Source: Duncaniella sp. (GTDB taxonomy: Bacteria > Bacteroidota > Bacteroidia > Bacteroidales > Muribaculaceae). Taken from it: a stretch of DNA of 34,026 nt. The stretch lies in NCBI GenBank assembly GCA_029061025.1, contig JAIDSW010000358.1, positions 1 to 34,026 of the forward strand. The letters run 5' to 3'. Under the pieces are notes generated by a model that saw nothing but the letters and a program-made list of their open reading frames with translations, did not search any database and was not told the DNA's origin. This document shows positions 1-8,177 of the stretch, piece by piece (positions within the stretch are counted from its first letter, which is position 1; each line of letters starts with the position of its first letter). Both the position numbers and the translations under genes were made by a program.

Positions 1-71
1 TCCCATAATATGTCGTTTTTATTGTAGAACAATCTATCAATATAAAATGGTTGGTCTTCCGACCACTATAA

Positions 72-142
72 CCCGGCAGGACGCCTCGTGTTGAGGTGCA
101 AAGAACTCGGCCACAGCTATCTTAACAAGGCGTCCTGCCGGG
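72..142. repeat. Perfect 15-bp inverted repeat CCCGGCAGGACGCCT (72-86) / AGGCGTCCTGCCGGG (128-142)
   Basis: Arms read directly; related sequence recurs at about 11797-11815 next to the second 56-bp repeat copy. Confidence 0.85.
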
Positions 143-167
143 ACGCGAGTGACTAGGTTATGCCGTT

Positions 168-223
168 CCCCGCACTGAAGATGCGGGGTTTCCGACAATT
201 ACGTGCCTCCGGCACTTATAACC
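168..223 (+). repeat. 56-bp direct repeat, copy 1 (CCCCGCACTGAAGATGCGGGGTTTCCGACAATTACGTGCCTCCGGCACTTATAACC), containing two short hairpins
   Basis: Identical to 11837-11892 by direct reading. Confidence 0.9.
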
Positions 224-298
224 GCCACGTAGTCGGCTTCTTTAGAAGAATATTATGCCTGTCTCTTTAATAAATTGGTTCATAGCGAAATGAATAGT

Positions 299-335
299 TA
301 TAGAAAAAAATTTCTATAGAAGAATTTTTCTATAA
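299..335. repeat. AT-rich inverted repeat TTATAGAAAAA / TTTTTCTATAA
   Basis: 11-bp perfect arms 299-309 and 325-335. Confidence 0.75.
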
Positions 336-409
336 GGACAATAAGTGGTCGAAATGGCGGGCGTGACGAAAGGGTGGAAGTAGAGGCGACGGAAGTAAAC
401 GCGACGGCA

Positions 410-434
410 GAAGGCCGCGGGTGGCGCGGCCTTC
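410..434. repeat. GC-rich hairpin GAAGGCCGCG-GGTGG-CGCGGCCTTC
   Basis: 10-bp perfect stem, 5-nt loop. Confidence 0.7.
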
Positions 435-704
435 GGAGGAATGATAGATTACATTTTTCAATTCCAATTTCCTTATTTATTGTCGGTCAGGGTGGCGGCT
501 CGCGTCGCTGCCTCTGCCTGATGAGTGTGTTAAACCGTGTTGTTTCTAATTTTAATTATCCTGATGCAAAATTATAAAGGAATATCGAGGCGGGTAATAC
601 CTTAAAATGAGTAATTATGCGGCCGCAGCGACACGGGCAGTAACTAAATTGCGGTATGCGACGGGAAATAAGGAAGAAAATTTAAGGAATTTTTTCTTTA
701 TTTA

Positions 705-735
705 TTGCAAAGGAATCGAATTTTCAATACCTTTG
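705..735 (+). promoter_or_regulatory. Predicted Bacteroidota sigma-ABfr promoter for frdCAB
   Basis: TTG at 705-707, 20-nt spacer, TACCTTTG (TAnnTTTG) at 728-735, about 100 nt upstream of the frdC start. Confidence 0.7.
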
Positions 736-831
736 CACTGCCGAGCCTCCGTGTGGCAGCGGAGTGTGGCAGGTAAAAGAGAATTTTAGTAAATCAATTT
801 CAATATCCATTAAATTTTCAAAGTAACTACT

Positions 832-1851
832 ATGTGGTTAACATGTTCATCTGTAGGACGTAAGCTCGTGATGGCCATCACTGGAGCCTGTCTTGTCCTC
901 TTTGTCACGTTTCACTGCCTGATGAATGGAGTTGCGCTATTCTGGCCTTCGGGCTACAACGCAGTGTGTGAATTCTTAGGCGCCAACTGGTATGCGCTGG
1001 TTGCTACCGTCGGCCTGGCCGCCCTTTTCATCATCCACATCATCTACGCATTGTGGCTGACAGTTCAAAACCGTAAGGCCCGCGGCAACGACCGCTATGC
1101 CGTGACCGCTACACCCAAGGGTGTGGAATGGTCGTCGCAGAATATGCTCGTGCTCGGTATCGTGGTGCTCGCTTTCCTTGTGGTGCACCTGATCCAGTTC
1201 TGGGCCAAGATGCAGCTTCAGGAGCTCCTCGGCACAGAGTATGTACACGATGGCGTGGAAGTGGCTCCCGCTGCCGGTACGCTCTTCATTCAGCTGGCAT
1301 TCTCGCAGGTGTGGACTCCGATTGTATACATCATCGGTTTCGTAGCCCTCTGGTTCCACATGAACCACGGTTTCTGGTCGATGTTCCAGACTGCCGGTTG
1401 GGACAATGACACCTGGCTTCCCCGCCTGAAGTGCATCTCCTGCTGGTGGACCACCATCGTGGTAGGCCTTTTCATCGCACAGGCTATCGTGTTCACCGTG
1501 CGCGCCAACACCAACGATTTCGAGACCGAATACAACGAGTATCTTCAGTACAAGGCATCGGAATATGCTCTCTCTACCGATGATTTCAATGCCGGATTCC
1601 CCTTCACCGATCCCGCTTGCGAGGGCATGAATGCCGATTGCAAGGGTCACCGCCACGGCGGCTGCCCCAAGGAAGCCGCTGCATGTGAAGGCGCTCAGAC
1701 TTGCGAAGGCGCTCAGGCTTGCTCTCCCGCCGCTTGCGGCAAGGAGGTGTGCAAAGGTGCCGAATGTTCGCCCGAAGCCTGCGGCAAGCCCGTGTGCAAA
1801 GGCAGTCAGTGTGACACCGAAGTATGCGGAAATCCCGGTTGTGCAAAATAA
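832..1851 (+). CDS. sdhC: Succinate dehydrogenase/fumarate reductase cytochrome b subunit with Cys-rich C-terminal extension
   Basis: 339-aa membrane protein directly upstream of the flavoprotein and Fe-S subunits; B-type diheme SdhC/FrdC-like; residues from about 263 onward are Cys-rich. Confidence 0.9.
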   Translation: MWLTCSSVGRKLVMAITGACLVLFVTFHCLMNGVALFWPSGYNAVCEFLGANWYALVATVGLAALFIIHIIYALWLTVQNRKARGNDRYAVTATPKGVEWSSQNMLVLGIVVLAFLVVHLIQFWAKMQLQELLGTEYVHDGVEVAPAAGTLFIQLAFSQVWTPIVYIIGFVALWFHMNHGFWSMFQTAGWDNDTWLPRLKCISCWWTTIVVGLFIAQAIVFTVRANTNDFETEYNEYLQYKASEYALSTDDFNAGFPFTDPACEGMNADCKGHRHGGCPKEAAACEGAQTCEGAQACSPAACGKEVCKGAECSPEACGKPVCKGSQCDTEVCGNPGCAK

Positions 1852-1916
1852 GCATCGTCATCCCACCTTCACTTATTACTATTTCAATTCAAAAACTATC
1901 ACACATCTATTAAGAT

Positions 1917-3944
1917 ATGGCAGATATAAAGAATCTCGATGGGATGATCGATTCTACCCCCATCATGAAGGATTTTGCCGACATCGAATCCTCCAAGCTA
2001 CCTGAATATCAGATAGACTCAAAGATACCCGAGGGACCGCTCGCCCAGAAGTGGACCAACTACAAGGCCCACCAGAAGCTGGTCAACCCCGCCAACAAGC
2101 GTAATCTCGACATCATCGTCGTAGGTACCGGTCTGGCCGGTGCTTCGGCTGCATCTACCCTTGCCGAACTGGGCTTCAACGTGTGGAACTTCTGCATCCA
2201 GGATTCTCCCCGCCGCGCCCACTCTATCGCCGCTCAGGGCGGTATCAACGCAGCCAAGGACTATCAGAACGACGGCGACTCGGTATACCGTCTGTTCTAC
2301 GACACTGTAAAGGGCGGTGACTTCCGCTCGCGCGAGGCCAACGTATACCGTCTGGCCGAGGTGTCAAACAATATCATCGACCAGTGCGTGCAGCAGGGTG
2401 TTCCCTTCGCCCGCGAATACGGCGGCCTGCTCGCCAACCGCTCATTTGGCGGCGCTCAGGTATCGCGTACTTTCTACGCCAAGGGTCAGACCGGCCAGCA
2501 GCTCCTCCTGGGCGCTTACTCGTCGCTCAACCGCCAGATCGAGAAGGGTCAGGTGCGCTCGTTCAACCGCCGCGAGATGCTCGATCTCGTGATCATCGAC
2601 GGCCGCGCCCGCGGTATCATCGTGCGCAACCTTATCACGGGTGAACTCGAGCGCTATGCCGCTCACGCTGTAGTGCTCGCCACCGGTGGCTATGGCCGCA
2701 CATTCTTCCTTTCTACCAACGCCATGGGCTGCAACGGCTCGGCTGCCATCCAGGCATTCCGCCGCGGCGCTTATCTGGCCAACCTCGCCTTTACCCAGAT
2801 TCACCCCACCTGTATCCCCGTGCACGGAGAGGATCAGTCGAAGCTGACACTCATGAGCGAGTCGCTCCGCAACGACGGCCGCATCTGGGTGCCCGCCAAG
2901 AAGGAGGACGCCGAGGCTATCCGCGCCGGCAAGAAGAAACCCACCGATATACCCGACGAGGATCGCGACTTCTACCTCGAGCGTCGCTACCCGGCATTCG
3001 GTAACCTCTGTCCCCGCGACATCGCTTCGCGTGCCGCCAAGGAGCGCTGCGACGCAGGTTTCGGTGTAGGTACGGGCAACGCCGTGTATCTCGACTTCAA
3101 GTATGCCATCGAGCGTCTGGGCGAGGATGTGGTGCGCGACCGCTACGGCAACCTCTTCGATATGTATCAGATGATCTCCGACGATAACCCCTACGAGACT
3201 CCCATGATGATCTTCCCCGCATCGCACTATACCATGGGCGGTATCTGGGTTGACTACGAGCTTCAGACCTCGATCAAGGGTCTCTTCGCTATCGGCGAAT
3301 GTAACTTCTCCGACCACGGTGCCAACCGTCTGGGCGCATCGGCACTCATGCAGGGTCTCGCCGACGGTTACTTCGTGCTCCCCTACACGATGCAGAATTA
3401 TCTCGCCGATCAGATCAAGGTGAAGCATCCCGGCACGGATCATCCCGAATTTGACAAGGTGGAAAAGGAAGTGCGCGACCGCATCGCCCGCCTGATGAAC
3501 ATCAAGGGTACCAAGTCGCCCGACCAGATCCACAAGCGTCTCGGCCACGTGATGTGGAACCTCGTAGGTATGGGCCGCACGCTCCAGAGCCTCGTGAAGG
3601 CTACCGAGGAAATCGCCGAGGTACGCAAGGAATTCTACAGCGACCTCCGCATCGTGGGCAGCGCCGACGATCTCAACACCGAGCTCGAAAAAGCTCTGCG
3701 TCTTGAAGACTTCCTCGAAATGGCCCGCATGATGGCTATCGACGCCCTCAACCGCAACGAATCGTGTGGCGCACATTTCCGCGAGGAATACCAGACTGCC
3801 GACGGCGAGGCTGCCCGCAACGACAAAGACTACATGTATGTGTCGTGCTGGAAGTACACCGGCGACAACGAGCGTCCCATCCTTCTCAAGGAGCCCCTCA
3901 ACTATGAGGAAATCCAGGTTCAGACCCGTAACTATAAATCCTGA
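1917..3944 (+). CDS. sdhA: Fumarate reductase/succinate dehydrogenase flavoprotein subunit
   Basis: 675 aa; FAD-binding [46 protein letters not shown]. Confidence 0.96.
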   Translation: MADIKNLDGMIDSTPIMKDFADIESSKLPEYQIDSKIPEGPLAQKWTNYKAHQKLVNPANKRNLDIIVVGTGLAGASAASTLAELGFNVWNFCIQDSPRRAHSIAAQGGINAAKDYQNDGDSVYRLFYDTVKGGDFRSREANVYRLAEVSNNIIDQCVQQGVPFAREYGGLLANRSFGGAQVSRTFYAKGQTGQQLLLGAYSSLNRQIEKGQVRSFNRREMLDLVIIDGRARGIIVRNLITGELERYAAHAVVLATGGYGRTFFLSTNAMGCNGSAAIQAFRRGAYLANLAFTQIHPTCIPVHGEDQSKLTLMSESLRNDGRIWVPAKKEDAEAIRAGKKKPTDIPDEDRDFYLERRYPAFGNLCPRDIASRAAKERCDAGFGVGTGNAVYLDFKYAIERLGEDVVRDRYGNLFDMYQMISDDNPYETPMMIFPASHYTMGGIWVDYELQTSIKGLFAIGECNFSDHGANRLGASALMQGLADGYFVLPYTMQNYLADQIKVKHPGTDHPEFDKVEKEVRDRIARLMNIKGTKSPDQIHKRLGHVMWNLVGMGRTLQSLVKATEEIAEVRKEFYSDLRIVGSADDLNTELEKALRLEDFLEMARMMAIDALNRNESCGAHFREEYQTADGEAARNDKDYMYVSCWKYTGDNERPILLKEPLNYEEIQVQTRNYKS

Positions 3945-3993
3945 CGCTGAACGTCATAATTCAAATTCCTTACCCACATTTTGAAAATCCGAT

Positions 3994-4749
3994 ATGGAAA
4001 CTACTATAAATGTAAATCTCAGAATTTGGCGCCAGCGTGGCCCCAAAGAACCCGGTAAGCTTGTAGACTACCGCGTGGAAAACGTATCCACCGGCTCGAG
4101 CTTCCTCGAAATGCTCGACATGCTCAATCAGCAGCTCGTAGAGAAGGGCGAAGAGCCTGTGGTGTTTGACAGCGACTGCCGCGAAGGTATCTGCGGTATG
4201 TGCTCACTCTACATCAACGGTCATCCCCACGGCCCCGTGCAGGGCATCACTACCTGCCAGCTCCACATGCGCAAGTTCCACAACGAGGAGACCATCACCA
4301 TCGAGCCCTGGCGCTCGGCTGCGTTCCCCATCGTGCGCGACCTCATGGTTGACCGCAACGCATTCGACAAGATCCAGCAGGCCGGCGGTTATGTGTCGTT
4401 TAACTGCGGCGGCGCTCAGGATGCCAACAATCTCCCCATCTCCAAGGAAGTGGCCGACATCGCCATGGACTCCGCCACCTGTATCGGTTGCGGCGCCTGC
4501 GTGGCAGCTTGCAAAAACGGCTCGGCAATGCTCTTTGTCAGCGCCAAGGTAAGCCAGTTTGCCCTCCTGCCCCAGGGTCAGGTAGAGCGCGCCCGTCGCG
4601 CCCGCAAGATGGTGGCCCGCATGGACGAGCTCGGATTCGGTAACTGCACCAACACCGGTGCCTGTGCCGCCGAGTGTCCCAAGAACGTGCCTCTGAGCAA
4701 CATCGCCCGCCTCAACCGCGAGTTTATCAGCGCCAAGTTCAAAGACTGA
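3994..4749 (+). CDS. sdhB: Succinate dehydrogenase/fumarate reductase iron-sulfur subunit
   Basis: 251 aa; [15 protein letters not shown] and [11 protein letters not shown] / [16 protein letters not shown] Fe-S motifs. Confidence 0.96.
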   Translation: METTINVNLRIWRQRGPKEPGKLVDYRVENVSTGSSFLEMLDMLNQQLVEKGEEPVVFDSDCREGICGMCSLYINGHPHGPVQGITTCQLHMRKFHNEETITIEPWRSAAFPIVRDLMVDRNAFDKIQQAGGYVSFNCGGAQDANNLPISKEVADIAMDSATCIGCGACVAACKNGSAMLFVSAKVSQFALLPQGQVERARRARKMVARMDELGFGNCTNTGACAAECPKNVPLSNIARLNREFISAKFKD

Positions 4750-4773
4750 TACTGAACATCCCTATACCCCTGT

Positions 4774-4800
4774 CGCCCGACATGCCCCGCATGCCGGGCG
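4774..4800 (+). terminator. Candidate intrinsic terminator/hairpin after sdhB
   Basis: CGCCCGACATG-CCCCG-CATGCCGGGCG stem with one mismatch, 24 nt after the sdhB stop; weak U-tract. Confidence 0.5.
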
Positions 4801-4856
4801 ATATTGTTAAGCGGGGTAATGTTCACCCCGGAATATAATATTTTGATACTCACGCT

Positions 4857-5079
4857 GTAGGGACATCGCATTGCGATGTTTCGGAGAACCGCTCATGGTA
4901 ATATAATGTGTGACATCCATGTAGGGACGGTGCTTTGCACCGTTTCACTTGTGCAGAGCAAAAAAATCCGCGCAATGTCGATGCAGAGCATGACCAACGG
5001 TGCGGAGCACCGTCCCTACAATGATGGATGTCAAGGGATATTTTGTGGCGGTGGAAACATCGCAAAGCGATGTCCCTAC
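4857..5079. repeat. REP-like hairpin array A: GTAGGGAC-headed units at 4857-4882(+), 4921-4946(+), 4994-5019(-), 5054-5079(-)
   Basis: Four GTAGGGAC-stem-loop-stem units in nested inverted order (ATCGC-type outside, GGTGC-type inside). Confidence 0.85.
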
Positions 5080-5098
5080 GGTGTTAAGGTTTGTGGGG

Positions 5099-5279
5099 TC
5101 AGATGTCGCTTTCGGAGACGTAGCCGTTCATTACGGCGTAGATGCCGAGGCCTGAGATTCTCTTGATGCCGAGTTTGGCGGTGATGTTCTTGCGGTGGGT
5201 GAGCACGGTGTTGATGCTTATGGAGAGGCGGTCGGCGATCTCTTTGTTGATGCAGCCGCGGGCGAGCAGGCGCAATATA
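5099..5279 (-). pseudogene. Duplicated 3' fragment of LuxR-type regulator gene (C-terminal HTH only)
   Basis: About 180 bp with only 4 mismatches to 7641-7819; encodes LRLLARGCINKEIADRLSISINTVLTHRKNITAKLGIKRISGLGIYAVMNGYVSESDI; the ORF-track call extends to 5284 through an ATG at the junction. Confidence 0.85.
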
Positions 5280-5319
5280 ACCATTCGATTCTATTCTCCG
5301 ACATAGAAATGATTAATAG

Positions 5320-6279
5320 TTAATTCAGGAGTGCTGATACTTTACGTTTATCAAGTCGCATTGATTTATCTTGAAGGTAGTCGAGCCCCCCAGTCATATC
5401 TACAGCTTTACCAGCTACAACTATCCTATCATCATTCAATTTTAATATATCATCCTCACATGACCAATATGCTCCATCATTAATGATCAAATCCCCTCCA
5501 AAAATCTTTATTGCATTATTAAGTGGTACTTTATATTTATAGATTAATTTCAATTGCCATATTTTTGGCATGTCTTCAGATTGCCAGTAACCTTTGCCCA
5601 TTTCTCGGCAATCCAATAAAAAGGCTTCTCCATTTTCTGAAATATAAATGCCCATTTTAGTTAAATCCAGCTTTTGACTATCCGACATACTACGCCATTG
5701 TTCGGTTGAAATATAGTTATAAACTCCATATTTATCCATAACACACAGTGTTAAATGAGTGGCTGTAGTGTTCCATGTCGAATTTGAGGATTGTATTCCA
5801 AGTAGACCTCCTGCAACATTCTTTGATAAAGATACCAATTGATCCATAGATTCAGCTGGGCCATTTATATCAAATGCTCTTTCAACAAGACCGGTTTCAA
5901 CATTTATTAATCTTGCAGCAATAAAGTACTCGTCAAAAAGTTCACTTGCATCTGCCACTACAACATATCGCACACCAAATTTTTGTCCCAATCGAGCAAT
6001 TTGGCTATCGCGGACTTCTCCCGACGTCTGATAGTCACTTTCAGCGGAAAGAGCAGCAAGAAAGTCTGCCGTTCTTTCAACAGCTGCATATTCTCCACTT
6101 TCGGTAATGGCATTTACCAATTTTGCACCTATGACTTTTTTATAAGCTGCGTCAGAGTTGGTGCCTGTCATATAGACTGCAACTTTCTTTTTTGTTCGTT
6201 CTTGAGCATACAAGGGCATACAAAAAAATATGCCACTAAGAATAATTAGGAGGATACGAATAGAATTTTTCATAGACAA
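5320..6279 (-). CDS. Secreted protein with N-terminal TolB/CsgG-like domain and unknown C-terminal domain
   Basis: 319 aa, signal peptide MSMKNSIRILLIILSGIFFCMPLYAQ; KKVAVYMTG...DYQTSGEVRDSQIARLGQKFGVRYVVVADAS. Confidence 0.75.
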   Translation of the reverse strand: MSMKNSIRILLIILSGIFFCMPLYAQERTKKKVAVYMTGTNSDAAYKKVIGAKLVNAITESGEYAAVERTADFLAALSAESDYQTSGEVRDSQIARLGQKFGVRYVVVADASELFDEYFIAARLINVETGLVERAFDINGPAESMDQLVSLSKNVAGGLLGIQSSNSTWNTTATHLTLCVMDKYGVYNYISTEQWRSMSDSQKLDLTKMGIYISENGEAFLLDCREMGKGYWQSEDMPKIWQLKLIYKYKVPLNNAIKIFGGDLIINDGAYWSCEDDILKLNDDRIVVAGKAVDMTGGLDYLQDKSMRLDKRKVSALLN

Positions 6280-6281
6280 GT

Positions 6282-6761
6282 TTATTTTGATGAATTATTT
6301 ATAAGACGGTATGCAAGATTATTAGCCATCGAGGAAATAACATCTGTACCTGTGTATTCTCGTTTAAGATTCACAGTCTTAATAATTTCTCCAGTTACCA
6401 AGTCAATCATACGAGCAGACATGTGACACTGATCGTCGCCGGATATAACAGTGTTAACGACAATCACGTAGTCAACGCCCATTCGTTGTGCAACGGTGCG
6501 GATTTCCTTTTCGGGAATGTCACCTGAGGTTTGATAATCTTGCTCTTTATCAAGAGCGTCTACAAAAGCTGAATTTCTTTCATATGCCTTGTAATCCTTA
6601 TTCCCGGAAAGACGAGAAAGAACAGACGAACAAACAATAGATTTAGTGGCTTTGGAAATTTCACCTTCGGCATAGACCGCAACTTTTTTACCAGCCATAG
6701 CCTCACTAGCGAACACGGTACATGCAAGTATCATGAAGAACAGAAAAGATAACCTTTTCAT
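6282..6761 (-). CDS. Secreted TolB/CsgG-like single-domain protein, paralogous to the 5320-6279 product
   Basis: Start chosen at internal Met (MKRLSFLFFMILACTVFASEAMA signal peptide) rather than the 6785 start; KKVAVYAEG...DYQTSGDIPEKEIRTVAQRMGVDYVIVV. Confidence 0.75.
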   Translation of the reverse strand: MKRLSFLFFMILACTVFASEAMAGKKVAVYAEGEISKATKSIVCSSVLSRLSGNKDYKAYERNSAFVDALDKEQDYQTSGDIPEKEIRTVAQRMGVDYVIVVNTVISGDDQCHMSARMIDLVTGEIIKTVNLKREYTGTDVISSMANNLAYRLINNSSK

Positions 6762-7168
6762 ATATTCGTTCCATGCCGCGGTCATCCTCTCGTTGGCGTA
6801 AATTGTTGATTAATAAAGGAAAAGCGTAGGAATCTGTATCATTTGCCGTCCTACTTTCCGAGGCTTCTCGCATTGCCCTGTCTATGTCGGACGGCAACGC
6901 AGAAGCCCACGCCAGTATATGCAACCATCGCTTCCGAAACAATTCCTCACGGAATAACGAGCCGAAAGCAGGATATTACATAACCACGGGCATCTATCGT
7001 TGCTCAACCCTTGACATAAACATGAAATTTTGCGAGAATTTCGGAAAGTCAAGAATCAGCGCGGATAAACGCTTTTAAATCAGTATTTTCACTGCATCCC
7101 ACCTCTCTTGCCCCTCCCAAGCGGATCGAGATCCTACTGGCGTGAACACGGGAGACGGTCTGCATCGG

Positions 7169-7199
7169 CAAAGATACAACAATTATGTTGTTTTGCAAA
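7169..7199 (-). promoter_or_regulatory. Predicted promoter for the CsgG-like gene pair (minus strand)
   Basis: Minus strand TTTG (7199-7196), 19-nt spacer, TATCTTTG (7176-7169) = TAnnTTTG. Confidence 0.65.
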
Positions 7200-7257
7200 A
7201 ATATTTTTGAGTAGTGATGTCAACCATTTTGATGCAGTTCAATGCCGCAGCGATGCT

Positions 7258-7283
7258 CGCACGCGCTCCCGCGCGTGCGTTTT
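7258..7283 (+). terminator. Intrinsic-terminator-like hairpin
   Basis: CGCACGCGC-TCCC-GCGCGTGCG followed by TTTT. Confidence 0.5.
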
Positions 7284-7343
7284 GGGGCGGCGGATGATTC
7301 GTGAGGTTTCGGCACGGCCTCAACCGTCACGCTATTATGCTAT

Positions 7344-7365
7344 CACCTGCGCTGCAGGTGTTTTT
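7344..7365 (+). terminator. Intrinsic-terminator-like hairpin
   Basis: CACCTGC-GCT-GCAGGTG followed by TTTTT. Confidence 0.5.
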
Positions 7366-7433
7366 GGAGATAATATATAGTTACAAGTGTTGTTTAGGAG
7401 TAATAACGATGTAATATTCTATGGGTCAGTCAT

Positions 7434-7596
7434 GTCGGGACGGTGCTTTGCACCGTTTCACTTGTGCGGGGCAAAAATTCCGCGCAAATGTCTACGCAGA
7501 GCATGACCAACGGTGCGAAGCACCGTCCCTACAATGTTGGATGTCAAGGGATTATTGTTTTGTGGCAGTGGCAACATCGCAAAGCGATGTCCCTAC
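7434..7596. repeat. REP-like hairpin array B: units at 7434-7459(+), 7507-7532(-), 7571-7596(-)
   Basis: Near-identical to 4921-5079, including the spacer text; lacks the outermost left unit. Confidence 0.85.
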
Positions 7597-7640
7597 GTTA
7601 GATGCTTGGTTTTCAGGTAGGTGGGGAGGTAACAGGGGGA

Positions 7641-8177
7641 TCAGATGTCGCTTTCGGAGACGTAGCCGTTCATTACGGCGTAGATGCCGAGGCCTGAGAT
7701 GCTCTTGATGCCGAGTTTGGCAGTTATGTTCTTGCGATGGGTGAGCACGGTGTTGATGCTTATGGAGAGGCGGTCGGCGATCTCTTTGTTGATGCAGCCG
7801 CGGGCGAGCAGGCGCAATACATCGATTTCGCGCTGAGAGAGAGCTGACTGCTCGGCGGCGGGTGAGGGGAGAGCCGAGAGTATTTCCTGAAGGTGATCAA
7901 GCAATCGGTCGGCACTCATCGAGGGGTCGATGGTAAGGAAAGAATCAGAGGGAGCGGAAGTGATTATGGCCGTAGTCTTGCGGCGCGGGGCGAAAAATGC
8001 CGAGTGCTCCACCACGGCCTCGATATCGGCTATCCACAGGCTCGGCTCAGTATCGGGTGGAGTCGTAGCAGAGGCGTCGACCACGTCGGCATCGCTTATT
8101 ATGCCGATGAGCCGCCGAAGACCCTCGCTGCGGAGTGTGTCGCGGCACATGATTGCTATCAGCTGCCGTTTCATCAT
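7641..8177 (-). CDS. LuxR-family transcriptional regulator (GerE-type C-terminal HTH)
   Basis: 178 aa; ALSQREIDVLRLLARGCINKEIADRLSISINTVLTHRKNITAKLGI; ATGA overlap with the upstream gene. Confidence 0.9.
   Translation of the reverse strand: MMKRQLIAIMCRDTLRSEGLRRLIGIISDADVVDASATTPPDTEPSLWIADIEAVVEHSAFFAPRRKTTAIITSAPSDSFLTIDPSMSADRLLDHLQEILSALPSPAAEQSALSQREIDVLRLLARGCINKEIADRLSISINTVLTHRKNITAKLGIKSISGLGIYAVMNGYVSESDI

Noticed and set aside
374-789. ORFs 374-577 and 607-789 as genes
   Set aside because: Contain hairpin repeats or the predicted frdC promoter, compositionally unlike proteins, no recognisable motif.
7421-7708. ORFs 7421-7708 and 4876-5166 on the plus strand, which are similar to each other
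   Set aside because: Similarity arises from the duplicated hairpin block and the antisense of the LuxR 3' end, not from a protein family.
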